Positions 15,085 through 26,709 of a DNA stretch of 37,698 nucleotides are shown here, in pieces. Every line of letters begins with the position of its first letter. Positions within the stretch are counted from its first letter, which is position 1. The notes beneath the pieces were generated by a model that was not told the DNA's origin, made no database searches, and saw only the letters and a list, made by a program, of their open reading frames with translations. The position numbers and the translations under genes are program-made. The DNA is from Chelatococcus sambhunathii (GTDB lineage: Bacteria; Pseudomonadota; Alphaproteobacteria; Rhizobiales; Methylopilaceae), in assembly GCA_031316315.1 (NCBI GenBank), contig JADBEO010000040.1:1-37698 (forward strand), in the 5' to 3' direction.

Positions 15085-16260
15085 GTGATCGACCGCGGCC
15101 TCGTCTGGCGGATCGGCTTCGGCCAGCTGATCGGCTGGGGCGTGACCTACTACCTGATCGGCGTGCTCGGCCGGCGGATCGCCGACGATCTCGGCTGGAG
15201 TCTGACCGCGGTGCAGGGCGGCTTCGCCGTCGGCCTGCTGGTCATGGGCCTCTCCTCCGCCCTCGCCGGCCGCTGGATCGACCTTCACGGCGGCCGCCGC
15301 GTCATGACGGCCGGGTCGCTGCTCGGCGCGGTCGGCTGCGTGCTGCTCGCCCTGGCGCACTCGGCCCTCGCCTATTACAGCGCCTGGGTCGTGATCGGCC
15401 TCGCCATGCGGCTGCTGCTCTACGACGCCGCCTTCGCGGCGCTGGCGCGGATCGGCGGCGCGCAGGCCAAGGGGGCGATGGCGCAGATCACCCTGCTCGG
15501 GGGTTTCGCCTCCACCGTGTTCTGGCCGCTCGGCGACGCCATCGCCGACGCCTTTGGATGGCGCGGGGCGGCGCTCGCCTTCGCCGGCTTTTCAGCGGCG
15601 TCGGCGCTGCTGCACATGACGATCCCGAACGCGCGCTTCCTCGACGCGCCGCCGGATCCGGGCGCCCCGCCGCCGGGCGCGACCCTGTCGCCGGAGCGCG
15701 CGCGGCTGGCCGCCGTCCTCTACGCGATCGCCGCCGCCTGCGTCAGCGCGCTCAATTCGGCCATGTCGGCGCACATGATCGGCCTGCTGACCGGGCTCGG
15801 CCTCGGCGTGCAGTCCGCCGTCTGGACCGCCTCGCTGCGCGGTTTCGGCCAGACCGGCGCGCGCGGCTGCGAGGTCCTGTTCGGCGCCCGGCTCAGGGCT
15901 GTCGATCTCAACCTAGTCGCCGCGACGCTGCTCGTTCTCGGCTACGCGCTCGCGCTTGCGATCCGAGGCGACCTCGCGACGGCGGCCTGCTTCGTCCTGA
16001 TGTTCGGGGCGGGCAACGGACTGTCCACGATCACGCGCGGCACGCTCCCGCTCGCGCTGTTCGATCCGGCCACCTACGGCGCGCTCGTCGGCAAGCTCAT
16101 CGTGCCGAGCTTCCTGCTGTCCGCCGCCGCGCCGGTCGTCTATGCGGCGGCGCTGGAGCGGTTCGGAGCTGTCTCCGCGATTTGGCTGTCGCTAGCGATC
16201 TCGACCGCCGCCCTCGCCGCGGCCCTCGGACTGAAGGCGCTCTACCGCTCGCGAGGCTAG
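15085..16260 (+). CDS. MFS transporter
   Basis: The product has 391 residues with a major-facilitator pattern of about 12 hydrophobic segments. These include the loop-2/3 signature GRWIDLHGGRRVM after TM2 and a second-half counterpart, with GAGNGLSTITRGTLPLALFD before TM10. It would be an inner-membrane transporter; no substrate can be assigned. The frame opens further upstream inside the acetyltransferase gene, but the GTG at 15085 (VIDRGLVWRIGFGQLIGWGVTYY) is preferred because the first transmembrane helix begins there and it avoids a 41-base overlap. Its ribosome-binding site is weak, which fits coupling to the upstream gene. It ends at a palindromic repeat. Confidence 0.85.
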   Translation: MIDRGLVWRIGFGQLIGWGVTYYLIGVLGRRIADDLGWSLTAVQGGFAVGLLVMGLSSALAGRWIDLHGGRRVMTAGSLLGAVGCVLLALAHSALAYYSAWVVIGLAMRLLLYDAAFAALARIGGAQAKGAMAQITLLGGFASTVFWPLGDAIADAFGWRGAALAFAGFSAASALLHMTIPNARFLDAPPDPGAPPPGATLSPERARLAAVLYAIAAACVSALNSAMSAHMIGLLTGLGLGVQSAVWTASLRGFGQTGARGCEVLFGARLRAVDLNLVAATLLVLGYALALAIRGDLATAACFVLMFGAGNGLSTITRGTLPLALFDPATYGALVGKLIVPSFLLSAAAPVVYAAALERFGAVSAIWLSLAISTAALAAALGLKALYRSRG

Positions 16261-16360
16261 AGCAAATCCGCTTCAGCCCGAATCGGATGATCCGGGCTGA
16301 AGCGGTAAATTTGCTTGGCTTTTCTATGCTGGAGCAAGTCCGCAGCAGACGGACTTGCTC
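16261..16360. repeat. Tandem palindromic repeats after the MFS gene
   Basis: Two inverted repeats lie in the gap between convergent genes. The first pairs agcaaatccgcttcagccc (16261-16279) with its complement at 16294-16315, differing by a 3-base bulge. The second is a perfect 11-bp stem: gagcaagtccg (16332-16342) with cggacttgctc (16350-16360). The first begins at the base after the MFS stop, and the second overlaps the stop codon of the cupin gene. They look like dispersed repeats rather than U-tailed terminators. Confidence 0.75.
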
Positions 16361-16866
16361 TACGCGGGCCGCCAGCGCGTCCTGAGGCCGCTCTCGGCGC
16401 CGAACACCGGATCGGTGGCGGGCACCGGCGTCGCGGCGATGCGTTCGATGGCCGCCGCCCGCTCCCTCGCGGAGGCCTCGTCCGACCGGATCATGTCGTA
16501 GGGCTGATCCTGCGGATAGGCGCCCACGATCAGCAAGTCCTCGCTGGCGTCGATTCGCTTGTGCCCGGTGCCCGCCGGCAGCACGGCGACGTCGCCCTGC
16601 TCGAGCCGCACCGTCTCGCCGGCTTCGCCGCCGAAGCGCAGCTCGGCCCAGCCCGAGGCCACGCCGAGAACCTCGTGGCAGCTCGAATGGTAGTGGTGGA
16701 ACGGGTAGACTCCGTCCCGCCAGAATCCGGTCCATCCGTTTGCGCCGAACAGCGCCTCGACCGCCGCCGGCCCCGGCTCGTCGACCGCTCGGCGATGGAT
16801 CAGAAGCGCGAAGCGCGGATGGTTGGGCGTTCGGCCGTCGTCGGCGAAGGTCAGGGCCTCCGTCAC
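16360..16866 (-). CDS. Cupin-domain protein (YjlB-like)
   Basis: The product, 168 residues from the chosen start, is a single-domain cupin like B. subtilis YjlB. The opening LTFADDGRTPNHPRFALLIHRRAV is characteristic of that family. The first cupin motif is seen as YPFHHYHSSCHEVLGVASGWAEL (metal-binding His residues and Glu), and the second as GDVAVLPAGTGHKRI. No reaction is known for the family. The GTG at 16866 fits where homologues begin; an ATG at 17007 would add 47 residues of low-similarity sequence. The stop lies inside a palindromic repeat. Confidence 0.82.
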   Translation of the reverse strand: MTEALTFADDGRTPNHPRFALLIHRRAVDEPGPAAVEALFGANGWTGFWRDGVYPFHHYHSSCHEVLGVASGWAELRFGGEAGETVRLEQGDVAVLPAGTGHKRIDASEDLLIVGAYPQDQPYDMIRSDEASARERAAAIERIAATPVPATDPVFGAESGLRTRWRPA

Positions 16867-17181
16867 GGGTTCGTCGTGCGATCCACCCAACTCGTTGACC
16901 TCCTTGGCCGGCCGCGGCGTCCGAGTTTCGACAACGGATGAAGGGGCGCCGGGTTCCTGAACCGGACCGAAAGGGCGACTTGACGGAGCCTGCCCGATGT
17001 GCGGCATAGTGGCGCCTGCAATCGGATTTTGGACGCCCCCCTCTGGCCTACGCATCTGGCGGTTCCCCCGCCAAGCTTCGCCGAACAGGACTTGCCCAAA
17101 GTTGAGATTGTGCCCGATCGGGCCGTCCTGCCGGGCGGCCGGTCAACTGCGCACATGCGCTTGTCTTAAGGGAAGCTTGGA
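16867..17181. other. Divergent intergenic region before cspA
   Basis: These 315 bases lie between the divergent cupin and cold-shock genes. The cspA side should contain its promoter and the long 5' untranslated leader typical of cold-shock genes, but I could not fix a promoter. Part of the left side is open in the cupin frame and may be an N-terminal extension of that gene. Confidence 0.4.
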
Positions 17182-17385
17182 ATGCCCAGCGGCACCGTGA
17201 AGTTCTTCAATACTCAGAAGGGTTACGGGTTCATCCAGCCGGTCGACGGCTCGAAGGACGTTTTCGTCCACATTTCGGACGTCGAGCGGTCGGGCCTGCA
17301 CACACTCGTCGAGGGCCAGAAGGTCGCGTTCGAGATCGTGATGGATCGCGGCAAGACGAAGGCCGCGAATCTCAGGGCCGAGTGA
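17182..17385 (+). CDS. Cold-shock protein, CspA family
   Basis: The 67-residue single cold-shock domain is an OB-fold protein that binds single-stranded RNA and DNA and melts RNA structure. Both RNA-binding motifs are present: RNP1 as KGYGFI (13-18) and RNP2 as VFVHI (27-31). [15 protein letters not shown] and [11 protein letters not shown] are family-typical. The ATG is preceded by gggaagcttgga, and a strong terminator follows, so it is monocistronic. Alphaproteobacteria carry several paralogues; which one this is cannot be told. Confidence 0.97.
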   Translation: MPSGTVKFFNTQKGYGFIQPVDGSKDVFVHISDVERSGLHTLVEGQKVAFEIVMDRGKTKAANLRAE

Positions 17386-17413
17386 TCTTCGGCTCGCAAG
17401 AGCCGGGACTGAC

Positions 17414-17449
17414 GACGGGGCGCTCCGCGAGGAGCGCCCCGTCTCGTTT
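17414..17449 (+). terminator. cspA intrinsic terminator
   Basis: A perfect 13-bp stem, 17414-17426 with 17431-17443 (core ggggcgctcc / ggagcgcccc), with a gcga loop is followed by tcgttt. It also separates cspA from the convergent SDR gene. Confidence 0.85.
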
Positions 17450-18240
17450 CACTCCACTCCTTGCATCGCGCCCGCGACGCGGCGGTTGAGGCCCCGCGGG
17501 CCGAGCCGCGTCATGAAGGAGGCGACCTTCGGGAGCGCGCCGGGAATGACGATCGCCTTGCCCGCCTGGAAGCCGTCGAAGCCCGCCTTCGCCACGACGT
17601 CCGCCGTCACGACCCCGGTCTTGAAGAGCCGCGTCCCGCCGAGGTCTGCCACGTCGCTGAACTCGGTTGGCACCGGGCCGGGGCAGAGCGCCGTGACGCT
17701 GACGCCGGTCCCGCGAGTCTCCTCGTAGAGCGCCTCGGAAAAGGACAGCAGGAAGGCCTTGGTGGCGTAGTAGATCGCCATGTCCGGTCCGGCCTGGAAG
17801 GCCGCAAGCGAGGCGAGGTTGAGGATTCCTCCGCGGCCTCTCGCCAGCATGCCCGGCAGGAACAGGCCGGCGAGCGCGGTCGGCGCCGTGACGTTGACCT
17901 GGATCATCTCGAGCTGCCGGTCGAACGGCAGTTTTGCGAACTTGCCTCGCAGGCCGAAGCCGGCGTTGTTCACCAGCACGTCGACGACATGGCCCTTGCG
18001 GCCAGCCTCGATCGCCAGCTCCTTCGCGCCCTCGGGCTTTGCGAGGTCGCACGGGATGACGGAGACCTCGACCTTGTGCCGGCCCGAGAGCTCATCCGCG
18101 AGCGCCTTCAGCCTGTCCTCGCGACGGGCGGCCAGGATCAGCCGGTCGCCGTTCGCGGCGAACAGGCGCGCGAGCTCCACGCCGATGCCGGAGGAGGCGC
18201 CGGTGACGAGGACGGTTCGGTTATTGTCGAAGAGGCCCAT
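17449..18240 (-). CDS. Short-chain dehydrogenase/reductase
   Basis: The product is a 263-residue classical SDR. The NAD(P)-binding TGASSGIG occurs at about residues 13-20, NNAG at about 91-94, the catalytic Ser in LNLASLAAF and YYATK as the YxxxK motif, then CPGPVPTEF. The ARREDRL segment after the second strand, with its arginines, suggests NADP(H) preference. It belongs to the DltE/YqjQ-like group of unknown substrate. The ATG at 18240 is chosen because ggaga lies 7-8 bases upstream; a TTG 15 bases earlier overlaps that site. It is divergent from carB, sharing the 173-bp region between them. Confidence 0.92.
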   Translation of the reverse strand: MGLFDNNRTVLVTGASSGIGVELARLFAANGDRLILAARREDRLKALADELSGRHKVEVSVIPCDLAKPEGAKELAIEAGRKGHVVDVLVNNAGFGLRGKFAKLPFDRQLEMIQVNVTAPTALAGLFLPGMLARGRGGILNLASLAAFQAGPDMAIYYATKAFLLSFSEALYEETRGTGVSVTALCPGPVPTEFSDVADLGGTRLFKTGVVTADVVAKAGFDGFQAGKAIVIPGALPKVASFMTRLGPRGLNRRVAGAMQGVE

Positions 18241-18413
18241 CGATCTTTTCTCCAAGCTCGTCCCGCGAAGAAGGTCGCCAAGCGGCGAAGGCCGCTTCCC
18301 TGTCTCGTGCTGACTGTGTAAGGAACGCGCTCAGCCACGCAATCGCCCTTCCCTCGCCTCGCGCCTCTCCGCGCGAGGACGGCCGCGCCCGGCCCGACTG
18401 ACGACAGGTCCAC

Positions 18414-21740
<3,327 letters not shown>

Positions 21741-21863
21741 GCGGACGACGCTCGACCGATGGGGTGAAACGTCGTCTGATCCACCGGCGTTTCCAGCCTG
21801 ATACGCGCTCGCTGTCGGCACACGGCGGGCGCGGCGTCGTTTTGTGTCGAGAGAGAAATTGAA

Positions 21864-22337
21864 ATGGACAAGATCCCGATGACCGCCGCCGGCCATTCGG
21901 CCCTGGAGGCGGAACTCAAGCACCGCGCATCTTCCGAACGCCCGCGCATCATCGCGGCGATCGCCGAGGCGCGCTCCCACGGCGACCTGTCCGAGAATGC
22001 GGAATATCACGCGGCGAAGGAGCAGCAGAGCCTCAACGAGGGCCGCATCGCCGAGCTCGAAAGCATGATCGCCCGCGCCGAGATCATCGACGTCTCGAAG
22101 CTGCAGGGCGACACGATCACATTCGGCGCGACCGTCACCCTCGTCGACGAGGACACTGACGAGGAGAAGGTCTACCAGATCGTCGGCGAGGCCGAGTCGG
22201 ACGTGAAGGCGGGCCGTGTCTCCATCGGCTCGCCGATCGCCCGCGCGCTGGTCGGCAAGAAGGTCGGCGACACCGTCGAGGTGGCGACGCCGGGGGGCGG
22301 CAAGAGCTACGAAGTGCTCAAGGTCAAGTTCGCCTGA
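21864..22337 (+). CDS. greA: Transcription elongation factor GreA
   Basis: GreA inserts its coiled coil into the RNA polymerase secondary channel and stimulates cleavage of backtracked RNA. The 157-residue product has the N-terminal antiparallel coiled coil (residues of about 1-75) with the catalytic tip [15 protein letters not shown], in which Asp41 and Glu44 have the same numbers as in E. coli. The C-terminal FKBP-like domain ([14 protein letters not shown], then [16 protein letters not shown]) follows. The purine-rich sequence gagagagaaattgaa precedes the ATG. The gene follows carB and may be co-transcribed. Confidence 0.97.
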   Translation: MDKIPMTAAGHSALEAELKHRASSERPRIIAAIAEARSHGDLSENAEYHAAKEQQSLNEGRIAELESMIARAEIIDVSKLQGDTITFGATVTLVDEDTDEEKVYQIVGEAESDVKAGRVSIGSPIARALVGKKVGDTVEVATPGGGKSYEVLKVKFA

Positions 22338-22359
22338 GGTTCAGCATTTAGAAGTTTCG

Positions 22360-22390
22360 GGAAGGCAGGCCGCTCAGCGGCCCGCCTTCC
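22360..22390. terminator. Hairpin between convergent greA and small ORF
   Basis: The stem ggaaggc-x-ggccg pairs with cggcc-x-gccttcc (7 plus 5 bp with one mismatch, loop ctcag). It has no proper U-tract on either strand, so it may be a bidirectional but weak or factor-assisted terminator. Confidence 0.5.
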
Positions 22391-22400
22391 TCGTCCGTCA

Positions 22401-22592
22401 TTAAAAGAACGTCGCCCAGACAATCCACATCCCGACGGCGGCGGCGACAGTGCCGACGATGAGAACGATCGGCATGCCGCGCGGTTTGTCTGTGCCCTGT
22501 TTGGCCTGGACCTCATTCTTGCTCTCGGTGGTCTGACCCGGGGGGGGCGTGTGGCTGGGAGCCTCGCTCATATGCGTCTCGGCCTGGGCCAT
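22401..22592 (-). CDS. Small single-pass membrane protein
   Basis: The 63-residue product has no recognised family. Residues 1-38 are polar (Pro, Thr, Glu, Lys rich), and 41-63 form one hydrophobic segment (IVLIVGTVAAAVGMWIVWATFF at the extreme C-terminus), so it would be a tail-anchored inner-membrane protein. The ATG at 22592 is supported by aaggaga 6 bases upstream; an in-frame ATG 15 bases earlier overlaps that site. It lies 121 bases downstream of the DUF1007 gene on the same strand. Confidence 0.7.
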   Translation of the reverse strand: MAQAETHMSEAPSHTPPPGQTTESKNEVQAKQGTDKPRGMPIVLIVGTVAAAVGMWIVWATFF

Positions 22593-22713
22593 CGTCGTCT
22601 CCTTCATTCGATCGAATCTGCGGGCGGCGCGCGCCTCTCATGTCCGTTCAACGAACGAGAGCGCCAGACGATCCATCGGGCGCGATCCGGGCGACGGTCA
22701 GACAATCGGGCGC

Positions 22714-23331
22714 TCAGCGGCAGCGCAGGGTCACGGCGCTGGCCAGCGTCTGCACAGGCCCGTCGATCAGCGCCTTCATGACGGCGACCGGGTCGGCGCC
22801 GGCGGGCGGAGCGCCGTCCGACAGCATCGCGGCGCAGCCTTCGGTCGGCGGCGAGACCGCGCCGAACGCTTCCTTTGAGAATTGGAAGTCGACGAAATAT
22901 TCGACGTCGCGGACCTCGATCCTGAGCTCCTTCCGGCGCTCCATCGGCGCCGCAAGCGGCTGCGAGAAGGACAGGATGATGCGGCCGTCCCCCGCGACCC
23001 GGACCGCGGCGTCCGGCGGCGCGGCCAGGGCCGTCTCGGCGCCGTCGATCTTCGCCGTCGTGAAATACCGCGCCTGCTCAAGCGGCGGCTTGAGCGCCGC
23101 GAGCAGCTTCGCCACGCCCGCCGGCGCGTAGCTCCCGTCCTCGCCCTTGGGCAGACCGTAGAGAGCGTAGGAGGAGTACATCGGATCGTAGGTCCAGCGC
23201 TGCGCGAGCGCGAGGACGCGGCCCTGGGCGTCGATCCGGAACTCGCATTCGACGCTCACCCAGACATGCGGATGAGCCCGAACCGGCGCGGCGGCGAGAC
23301 AGAGCAGCGCGACCGCCGCCAGGAGCCGCAC
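22714..23331 (-). CDS. DUF1007 family periplasmic protein
   Basis: This 205-residue DUF1007 protein has a signal peptide at about 1-19 (LLAAVALLCLAAAPVRA) followed directly by HPHVWV at 20-25, the family's hallmark and a plausible metal-binding N-terminus. The rest is the usual beta-rich body: RWTYDPMYSSYAL, RIILSFSQPL, YFVDFQF. DUF1007 genes are often paired with RcnA-type nickel/cobalt exporters; no such partner is visible here. Instead it starts 13 bases after the LysR stop, so it is probably in the trxB-lysR transcript. A metal-related role is inference. Confidence 0.85.
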   Translation of the reverse strand: MRLLAAVALLCLAAAPVRAHPHVWVSVECEFRIDAQGRVLALAQRWTYDPMYSSYALYGLPKGEDGSYAPAGVAKLLAALKPPLEQARYFTTAKIDGAETALAAPPDAAVRVAGDGRIILSFSQPLAAPMERRKELRIEVRDVEYFVDFQFSKEAFGAVSPPTEGCAAMLSDGAPPAGADPVAVMKALIDGPVQTLASAVTLRCR

Positions 23332-23344
23332 GCGCGCGGCTCCC

Positions 23345-24235
23345 TCAGTAGGACCAGCGCTGCGCCTTCTCCAGCAGGAAGTCGCGGAAGACGTTGATGC
23401 GCGCGACGTTCTTGAGCTCCTCCGGATAGACGAAATAGGCCTCGAGGGTCGGCATGTCGGACTCGTCGAAGACCCGCACGAGGTTGCAGGTCTCGTCCAT
23501 CAGATAATCGGGCACGACCGCGAGACCGACCCCCTTCTCCGCCGCCTGCTTGATCGCCGCGACGGAGTTGATGACGAGGCTGGCGAGCCGCGGGTTCTTC
23601 GGCGAGCGAGACGCCGTCTTCAGCCAGTTGATCGATTGCAGGAAGGGCGGGATCGGGCCGCCGAACTCGATGATGCGGTGCTGGTCGAGATCGTCCAGGC
23701 TCGCGGGCCGGCCGTGCCGCTTGATGTATTCGGGCGCGGCATAGGCGTGATAGTGCACGGTGAAGAGCCGGCGCTGGATCAGGTCCGGCTGCGTCGGCGC
23801 GCGCAGGCGGATCGCGACGTCCGCCTCGCGCATCGCCAGATCGAGCTCCTCGTCGGTGAGGATGAGCTGCACCTGGATGTCCGGGTAGCGCTCCATGAAC
23901 TCGCCGAGGCGCGGCGTCAGCCATGCGCCGCCGAAGCCGACCGTCGTGGTGATCTTCAGCACGCCATGCGGCCGGTCGCGGCTGTCGGTCAGGATCGAGC
24001 GGGCCGATTCGAGCTTGGAGAACACGTCCTGCGTCGTGCGGAACAGCAGTTCGCCCTGTTCCGTCAGGATCAGACCGCGCGCGTGGCGGTGGAACAGCGG
24101 GGCCTTGAGCTCGCTCTCCAGCGCCGACACCTGCCGGCTCACGGCCGATTGACTGAGGTCCAGCGCCTCGCCGGCCCGCGTGAAGCTGCCGGCGTCCGCG
24201 GCGGCGTGGAAGATGCGCAGCTTGTCCCAGTCCAT
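23345..24235 (-). CDS. LysR family transcriptional regulator
   Basis: The 296-residue product is a LysR-type regulator with the winged helix-turn-helix at about 1-62 (DWDKLRIFHAAADAGSFTRAGEAL, then LDLSQSAVSRQVSALESEL) and a type 2 periplasmic-binding-like effector domain from about 90 (GVLKITTTVGFGGAWLTPRLGEF). It follows trxB at 47 bases on the same strand, an order common in Hyphomicrobiales. The effector and targets are unknown; a redox link is suggested only by trxB. The ATG at 24235 has a purine-rich gaggggatgga upstream. The frame stays open farther upstream through trxB, which is a GC-rich artefact. Confidence 0.93.
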   Translation of the reverse strand: MDWDKLRIFHAAADAGSFTRAGEALDLSQSAVSRQVSALESELKAPLFHRHARGLILTEQGELLFRTTQDVFSKLESARSILTDSRDRPHGVLKITTTVGFGGAWLTPRLGEFMERYPDIQVQLILTDEELDLAMREADVAIRLRAPTQPDLIQRRLFTVHYHAYAAPEYIKRHGRPASLDDLDQHRIIEFGGPIPPFLQSINWLKTASRSPKNPRLASLVINSVAAIKQAAEKGVGLAVVPDYLMDETCNLVRVFDESDMPTLEAYFVYPEELKNVARINVFRDFLLEKAQRWSY

Positions 24236-24282
24236 TCCATCCCCTCGCCGGCCCGCCGGCTGCTGCGCCTCAGCGCCCGGCC

Positions 24283-25254
24283 TCAGGCGGCCGTGCGCGC
24301 GGCCTCCTCGGCGGCGAGGAAGCGCTCGGCGTCGAGCGCCGCCATGCAGCCCATGCCCGCCGCCGTGACGGCCTGCCGGTATGTCTCGTCCGCCACGTCC
24401 CCCGCCGCGAACACGCCGGGGATGTTGGTGAAGGAGGTTCCCGGACGCACGTTGAGATAGCCCGACGGGCGCATGTCGAGCTGGCCGCGGAACAGCTCCG
24501 TCGCCGGCTGGTGGCCGATCGCGACGAAGACCCCGTCGCAGGCGCGCGTCGTCGTCTGGCCGGTCCGCGTGTCGACGAGCTTCACCCCCGTCACCTTCGG
24601 AGGCATGCCGGTGTTGCCCAGAATCTCGCCGACCGTCGCGTTCCAGACCACCTCGATCTTCGGGTTCTGGAACACGCGGTCCTGCAGGATGCGCTCGCCG
24701 CGGAAGGCCTCGCGGCGGTGGACCAGCGTCACCTTGGAAGCGAAGTTCGTCAGGAACAACGCCTCCTCCAGCGCGGTGTTGCCGCCGCCGACGACCATGA
24801 CCTCCTTGCCGCGGAAGAAGAAGCCGTCGCAGGTCGCGCAGGCGGAGACGCCGTAGCCCTTGAACCTCTCCTCGCTCTCGAGGCCGAGCCAGCGCGCCTG
24901 CGCGCCGGTCGACACGACCACGGCGTCGGCCGTGATCCGGCCTGAGGACTCCGTCTCGATCACGAAGGGGCGGCGCGAGAAGTCGACCTTGGCGACGTGG
25001 TCGTGCAACGTGCGCGTGCCCATGCGCTCGGCCTGCGCCTGCATCTGCTCCATCAGCCACGGGCCCTGGATCGGCTCGGCGAAGCCCGGATAGTTCTCGA
25101 CCTCGGTGGTGATGGTGAGCTGGCCGCCGGGCTGCAGGCCCGAGATGACCACCGGCGCCAGCATGGCGCGCGCGGCGTAGAGCGCGGCGGTCCAGCCGGC
25201 CGGGCCCGAGCCGATGATGGCGAGGCGCACATGGTCGATCCGGTCTGTGGTCAT
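24283..25254 (-). CDS. trxB: Thioredoxin-disulfide reductase
   Basis: TrxB is the FAD flavoenzyme that passes electrons from NADPH to thioredoxin. The 323-residue product has the FAD-binding GSGPAGWTAALYAARA (16-31), the redox-active CATC at 139-142 in SACATCDGFFFRG, the NADPH-binding VVGGGNTALEEALFL with HRREAFR, and the C-terminal FAD contact GVFAAGDVADETYRQAVTAAGMGCMAA. Its ATG overlaps the stop of the ELM1-like gene by 4 bases (ATGA), so the two are probably co-translated; lysR follows. Confidence 0.97.
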   Translation of the reverse strand: MTTDRIDHVRLAIIGSGPAGWTAALYAARAMLAPVVISGLQPGGQLTITTEVENYPGFAEPIQGPWLMEQMQAQAERMGTRTLHDHVAKVDFSRRPFVIETESSGRITADAVVVSTGAQARWLGLESEERFKGYGVSACATCDGFFFRGKEVMVVGGGNTALEEALFLTNFASKVTLVHRREAFRGERILQDRVFQNPKIEVVWNATVGEILGNTGMPPKVTGVKLVDTRTGQTTTRACDGVFVAIGHQPATELFRGQLDMRPSGYLNVRPGTSFTNIPGVFAAGDVADETYRQAVTAAGMGCMAALDAERFLAAEEAARTAA

Positions 25255-26255
25255 CGGAAGTTCGGTCCGTTGGTTTCCCGGCTGCGGGCGGGCGCCCGCC
25301 TTTCGGGTCGCGGCCTGAGCGCCGCGCGCGTGGCGATGACGGCGCTGATGGCACGCGCGATCTCGGCCGTCGAGTCGATCGGCGTGTAGGCGAAGTCTTC
25401 AAGCCGGCCGGAGAAGATCCGCGCCGCGCCGAGCGAGACGAGCCGGTCGAGCGCGGCCGCCTCGCGACGATCCAGCCCCTGCGGGCGGAACGCCATCACG
25501 GGCAGGCCGGTCGCCACGGCCTCGTCCAGGACCAGAAGGTTGTCGGCCGACGCGACCAGCGCGTCGGACTGCGCCAGCAGACGGGCCGTCGGGTCCTGCC
25601 CCTGACGATCCCATAGATAATGAGCCGACGTCCGGACCGCCATGTCGAGCCGCTCGTCGGCGTCTCGCGAAGGGACCACAGCGATGATCGCGCCGTCGTC
25701 CCGCAACCGGCCGAGACCGGCCGCGAGCCGGGACACGTCCTCCGCGCACCACCGCGTCCGCCGCGCGCCGAGCAGCACGCCGACCCGCCGCCCCCTGGCG
25801 TCTGTCGGAAACAGCGCCGGCGCGCCGCGCGCCGCGATGAGCCGCGCGGCGCTCATGCGATGCGGGCGGGTCGGCGTCGCGACCACGTTGGGTCCGCGCA
25901 GCCGCTCGCCCTGATCCACTGCGACGATGTCCGCGACCGCGCGGCCCGCGAGCGTCGCTCCCATGAAGGCGGTGATCGTGCGCCCCCCGGAGGCGCGCTT
26001 GACGGAGGCGAGATAAGGAACGGCCTTGCGGCCCGCCCCGACCACGAGTTCGGGCCAGCCGCGCAAGGGCGTGATCGGACCGCCGGCGGCCCCGGGCGCG
26101 TCGCGCGGGTCTATCGGTCCGAAGGGAGCGAGCCATCCATAACGCCCGCGGGGCGCTATGCGCCGACGCTCGATGCGGTCGGCGATCGCCTCTGCGACGC
26201 CGAGACACCGAATCTCGTCCTCAGCGCTCCCGTCCGTCAGCGTCCAAGCCAGCAT
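25251..26255 (-). CDS. ELM1/GtrOC1-like family protein (mitochondrial fission ELM1 homologue)
   Basis: The 334-residue product resembles the ELM1/DUF1022 family, which has a glycosyltransferase-B-like fold. Features seen are the opening WTLTDGSAEDEIRCLGVAEAI, PELVVGAGRKAVPYLASVKRASGG, the NVVATPTRPHRM segment, VGVLLGARRTRWCAEDVSRL and SADNLLVLDEAVATGLPV near the end, which resembles a nucleotide-sugar site. The plant protein acts in mitochondrial fission, but bacterial members have no proven role. Its stop overlaps trxB by ATGA, which ties it to the redox gene in one transcript. The ATG at 26255 begins right at family homology. Confidence 0.82.
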   Translation of the reverse strand: MLAWTLTDGSAEDEIRCLGVAEAIADRIERRRIAPRGRYGWLAPFGPIDPRDAPGAAGGPITPLRGWPELVVGAGRKAVPYLASVKRASGGRTITAFMGATLAGRAVADIVAVDQGERLRGPNVVATPTRPHRMSAARLIAARGAPALFPTDARGRRVGVLLGARRTRWCAEDVSRLAAGLGRLRDDGAIIAVVPSRDADERLDMAVRTSAHYLWDRQGQDPTARLLAQSDALVASADNLLVLDEAVATGLPVMAFRPQGLDRREAAALDRLVSLGAARIFSGRLEDFAYTPIDSTAEIARAISAVIATRAALRPRPERRAPARSRETNGPNFR

Positions 26256-26334
26256 GAGCGAAGCATCCGCCGCTCCGGCTAGTCATGCAAGGGGCGCAGA
26301 GCCGCCATCCGAAGCGAAAACGTCGAATCGGCTC

Positions 26335-26571
26335 TCAGGCCGCCCGGCTTTCCGACCGTCGCGGAGCGCAGATCGAGCGAAGAGTCGCCACCAGCGTATC
26401 CGCGGGATCGGGTCCAAGGCCGGCGCTCGCAGGGAGCACTCCGTAACCCCCGAGCGCCAGCCGGATCTCCCAGCGACCGACCGGATCGGAAGAACTTTTG
26501 GCGATCAGCGCATCGAGCGTGTCGACCAGCGCGTCGAAATCTTCGTCGTTTAAGTAAACCGACGCGCTCAT
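26335..26571 (-). CDS. Small hypothetical protein
   Basis: This 78-residue acidic protein (ASVYLNDEDFDALVDTLDALI at the start, then DPVGRWEIRLALGGYG) has no family that I recognise. Composition and a purine-rich aggggggcg about 6 bases upstream of the ATG support coding; another open frame overlapping it has the arginine-rich bias of a shadow. It lies 79 bases before the ELM1-like gene on the same strand. Confidence 0.5.
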   Translation of the reverse strand: MSASVYLNDEDFDALVDTLDALIAKSSSDPVGRWEIRLALGGYGVLPASAGLGPDPADTLVATLRSICAPRRSESRAA

Positions 26572-26709
26572 CCGCGCCCCCCTCGCGAATCACCGATAAA
26601 TACAGGGTCTCGCCGAGCGGGAACACGCGCAAGCGCCAGAGTCCGCGCGAACGACTTCGCCGCGCGGATGTGGTCCGCAGGACTCACATGTGGTTCGTCA
26701 GAAAGCGGA

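Noticed and set aside
23345-25402. A 685-codon minus-strand frame apparently fusing another domain to LysR
   Set aside because: The upstream part is an out-of-frame reading of trxB; LysR has its own start and ribosome-binding site at 24235.
26279-26632. A 117-codon frame overlapping the small hypothetical gene
   Set aside because: It is Arg-rich with shadow-like composition; the 78-codon frame has better amino-acid content and a purine-rich site upstream.
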